Notes under the pieces: generated by a model
Database searches by the model: none
What the model saw: only the letters and a program-made list of their open reading frames with translations
What the model was told of the DNA's origin: nothing
Made by a program: the position numbers and the translations under genes
Part shown: piece by piece, positions 59,710 through 64,000 of the stretch
Position numbering within the stretch: position 1 is the stretch's first letter
Layout of the letters: each line of letters starts with the position of its first letter
Source: Isoetes taiwanensis
Lineage: Eukaryota > Streptophyta > Lycopodiopsida > Isoetales > Isoetaceae
Direction of reading: 5' to 3'
DNA: 64,000 bases
Assembly (NCBI GenBank): GCA_021234155.1
Contig: JAJEKV010000066.1
Coordinates: 4,983,063-5,047,062 of the forward strand

Positions 59710-60000
59710 CCCCCAAAACGCAAACCCTTCTAGAACCTGGCAACTCACAGGGTTTACGTTTCGGAGGCCCTCTCCTTGTCAGATTTGGTCGGGACCTTGC
59801 GCCGTGACTTGATGTGGAGTGGGGGTGTTGAGGGCGAGCCACCGGACCCTAAAATCTCTTCTAAGCCGCTTGCCCAATTTCCTCTCCCAGGCCGGGGGCC
59901 GGACGAAGCCGATCTCCCCTCCGGAGGCAGCGATCCGTCTACCGCCAATGGACTCGGGGCGCCGACATTGCCTCGGGGAACAAGTTCCGTGTGAAGACCA
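59710..60000. repeat. Direct duplication, copy 2 (about 290 bp)
   Basis: About 85-90% like copy 1 by eye, with small indels; the 820 bp between the copies is also GC-rich. Overlapping ORFs exist in most frames because the block is poor in stop codons, and none is recognised. Confidence 0.85.
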
Positions 60001-60039
60001 CACATGTTCACCCAACTAAACGAAGTTTTTGACATGTTG

Positions 60040-60462
60040 ATACGCCGCGACGCCGGCGGTATTTGTCAACGATCCGCCGTGTCACTACGACTTGGTAGCC
60101 ACGTGGCAAATACGTACTGACGCGTCATCCGGATTACGAATGTCGCGTCCGCCGCATGCGGCGTCACATCGCAGAACATCCACCGGGCGTGAGACACCGT
60201 AGATCCACGCTGGAATCCACGGCGTGGATTTATAGACCAAGTGATGACGTGCAAGTCGCGGCGTGGCGCCGCAGAATGTGGCAAATCGCCCGCCCACTTG
60301 GTGTCGACATCCACCGGGCGCGTGGACGGTCTGTAAGTCACGCTTAGTGTCGACGTCGCGATTACCGCGATAAAGTGACGTTCTGCGGCGTCACGTCAAA
60401 AGATTGACGTCGCATGGTCACGTAAATTGCGACGTCACGTCGCAGGAACGTCGCAAGCCCAT
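60040..60462. repeat. CACTA subterminal repeat region, right
   Basis: Dense in GACGTCGC, GCGACGTCACGTCGC and ATCCACGGCGTGG motifs in both orientations. It mirrors the left subterminal region and stands out from the AT-rich surroundings by its CpG content. Confidence 0.75.
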
Positions 60463-60490
60463 GTCGCTAAATGACCATTCTCTTGTTGTG
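60463..60490 (-). repeat. CACTA terminal inverted repeat, right
   Basis: Read on the minus strand: CACAACAAGAGAATGGTCAT, then TTAGCG. It is followed on the plus strand by the target duplication CTT. Confidence 0.9.
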
Positions 60491-60493
60491 CTT

Positions 60494-61980
60494 GCGCCTC
60501 AAAAGATCGTCTTCTAGCTCCAAGAATCAAAGCTGAGGAAGAGCATACATAGTCGTCGATTCGACCCCGCCATCCTTTGCTTTTACGCCATAACTTTCTC
60601 ATGCGGATGAGTTTCGAGGCAAAAGAAAAAATCATCTAAAAAGGATATCGAGTTGCTGAGTTCAGGCTCCAAAACTGCCCAGAATTGATCTTGTCTTCAT
60701 GCTCTGCAGCAATCCTTTTTCCAAAGAGATAAAACTCTGGACTCATGCTGCATACATGCCATGCATATGTACATATGTACATAAGTATATATCTGCCGGT
60801 CATCAAGGGCTGGGTATGTTACATCCACATACTCATTACGGATATGGTGAAGTGATATCTCATAGAATTTATTGTACTCACAAATTTACAATAAATAGAA
60901 ACATCTTTCAAAAAAAAAAAAATTTGCTTTTAGTGTAAGGTATCATATATACTTTTGTAGAAGAAAATCAGATTACATCCATTTCATTCAATAGTTGAGA
61001 ATTGAGATAGGATCATGGTCCACTGTGAAAAATACCCCTATATTTTGCAAAGATTACCCCAATGCCTTTCAAACGCAGGCAAAGAAAGCTTGGAGAAAAA
61101 ATTTACAAAATGGCCCTATATTTTGCAAAAATTACCATGATGCCCTTCAAACATAGGGTAGTATGGTTGTATAGTTTTTGTGGTGCATCAAATGCAAACA
61201 TTATCTTCACAAAAGTTAGAGATAAAGATAAGATCTTCCCAACAAGATGAAATTCATTAAAATTAAAGTTCGCATTCACAAGTTACGTTGTTATCTTTTG
61301 AAACACATATCTAAAACACTATAATTTGAAGACTTCAACTCCATTTAAGATGATTCTATTGTGGTTGGACAACCTCACTCTCACTTACAAGTTTTAAGAA
61401 GGCCAATTGAATGTTGGACATACCTCGCTGTTATCTATAAATTTTTTGAAGGCCACTTTCTAGTGCGATCAGAAGTTATGCCACAAACACCATATTATGG
61501 TGCATTTTGATATTTTTGCAAAGGAGAGAAAGTATGGGGGCATTTTGGTAGTTTTCCAAAAATAGACAACTGCCTTGGTGTTATTTTTGTGTGGATTGGC
61601 TAAGGATGAGGAAGATAGAACCCACTTCATTAGACATTATAAAGAAGCCTATGAAGTACTTATGTTTTTAAACACAAGCAAAGTCATCGTGTCAATTACG
61701 GTCTTAATTGCCATTTCAGTTTGAAGGAAATCGGCAAATGAGATCACCAATAATGGATAAAATGGATCGAAATATGCAAATTGCAGGGGTATATATCGGA
61801 CGCCGTCATGTTATAGCCACGGGCATATCCGTGATATATCGATATCTTTGACATGTTATAACCACGCCAAAAAAAAAATTTACACGACGTTTTTGTGGAC
61901 TTAGTGGATGTTTTGCCATTTAAGCCTGGCTATAACATGCCCACGTCCGACATTTACCGCGATGGAAAACCCTTCCTGAA
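60494..61980. other. No recognised gene
   Basis: AT-rich. A 50-60-bp motif is duplicated at about 61045-61090 and 61112-61160 (CCCTATATTTTGCAAA, ATGCCCTTCAAAC). At 61798-61940 the blocks ATGTTATAGCCACGGG and GGCTATAACATGCCCACG form an inverted pair around GATATATCGATATC. Confidence 0.5.
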
Positions 61981-61983
61981 GAA

Positions 61984-62070
61984 GGGGTTAACCACCTGCG
62001 AGGCTGTTACAGCCAGTAAATGGGCGAGCCCATTTACAGGCTGTAACAGCCAAGCAGGGGTGGTTAACCC
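61984..62070. repeat. Small fold-back element, copy 1 (arms of about 42 bp)
   Basis: GGGGTTAACCAC, GAGGCTGTTACAGCC and GTAAATGGGC, a 2-base turn, then their reverse complements, with two or three unpaired bases. A related pair of arms lies at 62456-62552. Confidence 0.85.
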
Positions 62071-62109
62071 CTTTAACTGGCAGGCTGGCCGATCAAGAAC
62101 ACCAAGCCT

Positions 62110-62215
62110 GCACCATACCTGCACCTAGCCTCGTTTATCATCCCTAGCCTGGTTTATCAGCGTCCGAGCCTGGTTTATTATCCCCTAGCCTGGTTTATCA
62201 TGACCCAAAGCTAAA
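62110..62215. repeat. Short tandem repeat around AGCCTGGTTTATCA
   Basis: Four units of 20-27 bp, for example CCTAGCCTGGTTTATCA. Related TTATCATCCTCC units reappear at 62570-62640. Confidence 0.8.
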
Positions 62216-62260
62216 ACCAAGGCAGAGCTACTTGTTTCTGAGATGAATCCAAGGCATCTC

Positions 62261-62452
62261 AGCTTGTTTCTCACCCCATTCTGCCCTATCCGAGGACTCA
62301 GCCCATTCTGCCCTATCACAGGGTTGAAACAGACGGCCATGATCAACCGGATCAAAAGCTTGTTTCTCACCCCATTCTGCCCTATCCGGAGGACTCAGCC
62401 CATTCTGCCCTATCACCGGGTTGAAACAGACGGCCATGATCAACCAGATCAA
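62261..62452. repeat. Tandem duplication of 96 bp
   Basis: Two nearly identical units starting AGCTTGTTTCTCACCCCATT, with ATTCTGCCCTATC twice in each and ending GATCAAMMGATCAAAA-like sequence. Confidence 0.85.
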
Positions 62453-62455
62453 AAA

Positions 62456-62552
62456 GGCCTGCCGGTTAGAAGGGGTTGACCTTGCCCATGTGTGCCCATT
62501 TATCTGGCGTAATGGAACGAGCAGGGAGGTGAACCCCTTTAACCGGCAGGCC
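62456..62552. repeat. Small fold-back element, copy 2
   Basis: Outer arms GGCCTGCCGGTTAGAAGGGG and CCCCTTTAACCGGCAGGCC pair with one or two bulges. It shares the outer arm sequence AACCCCTTTAACYGGCAGGC with copy 1. Confidence 0.8.
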
Positions 62553-63221
62553 CAGCTTCGACATCCACAGCTCGTTTATCACCCTCCAGCAAGATTATCA
62601 TCCTCCACAACAAGATTATCATCCTCCAAAGCTGTTCCCAGCCTGATTATCTCCATTCGAGCCTGAATCCAGGCTCAACCAGTTTCTTACCGAGCAATTG
62701 CATGTTCTGGCCTGTCACAAGTCTGCAACGGATGATCCAACCTGCGGGTTGTTTTTTTTTTTTTTTTTTTTTTCAACCTGCATATGTGCACGAAATCCAA
62801 CATTTCTTTGTTGCGATGTATTAAAAATAAAGTTACCTTTACCAGGCTCTTTACCAGGCTGATGTGGTGCAATCCCAACAAGGCTGATGTGGCACAATCC
62901 CAACGGTGGTGATTCCATCCTATAAAATAACCAACGTTCATGATTGTGCCACGACCCACAACAACAAGGGTAACTTTATTTTCACCATCTTTCATAGAGG
63001 AAAACAGATACGAAAGAGGCAAAACTTGCACAGCAAATTATGTAGCTATATATAGCCCCACGCCCAATGTAAAATGAAGGAGCGGGACTACCAACAAGAG
63101 AAAAGATGGTACCAAACGTCCATGTTTATTGTGTGTGGTCAGGCATTCAGGCAAGGATCAAAGAAAGGAACCAAAATCCTGACAAGATCAGGCTCAAAAG
63201 GGCGCAAGGGAGAGGAGGGGC
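62553..63221. other. Upstream region of the nsLTP gene
   Basis: Contains a run of about 24 T (62750-62773) and a 26-bp tandem duplication, AGGCTGATGTGG plus CACAATCCCAAC (62865-62905). CTATATATAGCCCC at 63045 is a second TATA-like motif upstream of the likely one. Confidence 0.5.
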
Positions 63222-63228
63222 TATATAA
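63222..63228 (+). promoter_or_regulatory. TATA box of the nsLTP gene
   Basis: TATATAA, 94 bases before the ATG. It predicts a start of transcription near 63250-63260 and a short 5' UTR. Confidence 0.65.
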
Positions 63229-63321
63229 GGAACCAAATGTCTTCACAAATCAAGCAGGCTACTGAAGCGAAAGAGTGGTACTCTATTCCTTCTTTCTGTT
63301 GTTTGCAAAGGAAGGGAAGCT

Positions 63322-63805
63322 ATGGCAGGCTTGAAGGCAGGGTTGGCTATGGTGGTTCTGGTGGCTATGGTGGCTATGGCTGTGGCTGATTCTGCTCAGC
63401 AATGCAATGTCAATGCCAATGTTCTTCGCCTTGCAGCCTGCCAGGCTGCTGCCATAAATCCTCCCAAAAACCCCAAGTCCCTTGCTAACTGCTGCCAGAC
63501 GGTTGGCTCCTTTGGCACCTCCCCTGCTGGTGCTGCTTGCCTCTGTAGCTCCATGATCGCTGCCCAGAAGCTCAACAGCAAAGTTGACCTACACCTGGCT
63601 GTTGCTATTCCTGCTAAATGTCAGCTGCCTGTTCCTGCCAACATCGTTTGCAATGGTAAGCACTATTTGCCCCAAAAACGAATGTGTTCTTGATGTTTTC
63701 AGCTGTGTTTTCAAGCATTTTTCTTGTGCTGTGTGTTCATGTTTTGACGCTGTGATTTTGATGTTTCTTCTGATGTTTGCAGGCATCAAGGTTCCTCAGC
63801 ATTAG
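63322..63805 (+). CDS. Non-specific lipid transfer protein (8-cysteine, type 2/DIR1-like)
   Basis: A small secreted protein that binds lipids in a four-helix, four-disulfide cavity. Exons 63322-63655 and 63783-63805 (donor GTAAGC, acceptor TTTGCAG) give 118 aa ending NGIKVPQH. Residues 1-22 are a signal peptide (MAGLKAGLAMVVLVAMVAMA). The mature part has all eight Cys at 28, 40, 57, 58, 73, 75, 100 and 110, in the order C-x11-C-x16-CC-x14-CxC-x24-C-x9-C; the single Leu in CLC is typical of type 2/DIR1-like members. No GPI-type tail. The intron sits just after the last Cys, the usual place in this family. Without splicing, the frame would run on to 123 aa and lose the real end. Intact. Confidence 0.9.
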
Positions 63806-63928
63806 CTGAATGCTGCTCAAAACCTTGCTGCTTTACATCTGTTGCACACCTACTATGTTCCACCCTACTTATTATCCACCGCTTATAATGTGTCTTCTAT
63901 TAGAGACAGCTCCATCTGTAAAAGATCC

Positions 63929-63934
63929 AATAAT
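63929..63934 (+). terminator. Possible polyadenylation signal of the nsLTP gene
   Basis: AATAAT followed by ATAAAA, about 125 bases after the stop codon; weak, sequence-only call. Confidence 0.35.
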
Positions 63935-64000
63935 ATAAAAGGTCTTTCAGCTTAAGATCTTTATGGGCTCATTTGTACCATAATTGTTTTGAGTGCAAAT

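Larger units (their letters stand above)
51900..60490. mobile_element. CACTA-type DNA transposon, 8.6 kb, non-autonomous, carrying a PPR fragment
   Basis: The ends are inverted copies: CACAACAAGAAAAAGGTCAT at 51900 and, reading inward on the minus strand from 60490, CACAACAAGAGAATGGTCAT; the first 28 bases match at 25 positions. CACTA/En-Spm ends typically read CACTACAAGAAAA, so this is a CACAA variant. The element is flanked by the 3-bp direct repeat CTT (51897-51899 and 60491-60493), the target-site length of this superfamily. GC-rich GACGTCGC-type subterminal repeats lie inside each end, as usual for CACTA. No transposase was recognised, so it would depend on a partner. Contents: PPR pseudogene, AT-rich and purine tracts, tandem repeats and a 290-bp duplication. 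Confidence 0.85.

Noticed and set aside
58528-60347. Many overlapping ORFs of 60-130 aa in most frames
   Set aside because: GC-rich duplicated sequence and CpG subterminal repeats poor in stop codons; no consistent frame or motif.

Overview
The window looks like a gene-poor, repeat-rich stretch of a land-plant nuclear genome. Host genes have GT-AG introns and plant-specific families: a pectinesterase with its inhibitor prodomain, an 8-cysteine lipid transfer protein, an R2R3-MYB with the canonical 130-nt second exon, PLS-type PPR genes, plant MetE and a plastid dicarboxylate translocator. A degraded tyrosine-recombinase (DIRS-type) retroelement and a Penelope-like reverse transcriptase point away from flowering plants, towards a fern, lycophyte, bryophyte or possibly a conifer. 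That placement is inference; no single sequence here proves it.

Layout. 0-5 kb: the end of a Ty3/gypsy pol and a broken, unrecognised coding region. 7.0-19.7 kb: a Penelope-like (PLE) unit. Its 2.3-kb leader, with a small basic ORF1, precedes a broken reverse transcriptase and is repeated in direct orientation after it. The second leader copy is split by a 3.4-kb insertion (12718-16165) and by a 1.7-kb insertion holding a fold-back element (17705-19427), and is cut off by a 5'-truncated LINE. 21.0-22.2 kb: a second, inverted copy of the 3.4-kb family. 23.1-28.5 kb: the DIRS-type element (gag, RT-RNase H, tyrosine recombinase), with many frameshifts. 29.4-32.4 kb: three unrelated host-gene fragments, all on the minus strand (PPR, a possible CCCH/nucleoporin-like gene, MetE). 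38.7-39.4 kb: an R2R3-MYB pseudogene. 41.9-42.5 kb: an intronless, broken dicarboxylate translocator copy. 44.6-46.4 kb: a pectinesterase with an intact catalytic domain but one frameshift in the prodomain. 51.9-60.5 kb: a complete-boundary CACTA transposon (inverted ends, 3-bp CTT target duplication) carrying a broken PPR fragment and GC-rich subterminal repeats. 63.2-64.0 kb: the only clearly intact host gene, an nsLTP, with TATA box, one intron and a possible polyadenylation signal.

Scattered through all this are at least three short repeat families: a fold-back family with arms of about 215 bp and a GC hairpin at its outer end; a 120-bp repeat ending GCTACATATT (five copies); and a family that starts with GGGTTGCCCCTAGG. 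Most of the biology here is transposon activity: nesting, capture of host gene pieces, and decay. The strongest candidates for something under-described are the PLE-like element with long direct repeats, the DIRS element in a land plant, and the gene-carrying CACTA element.
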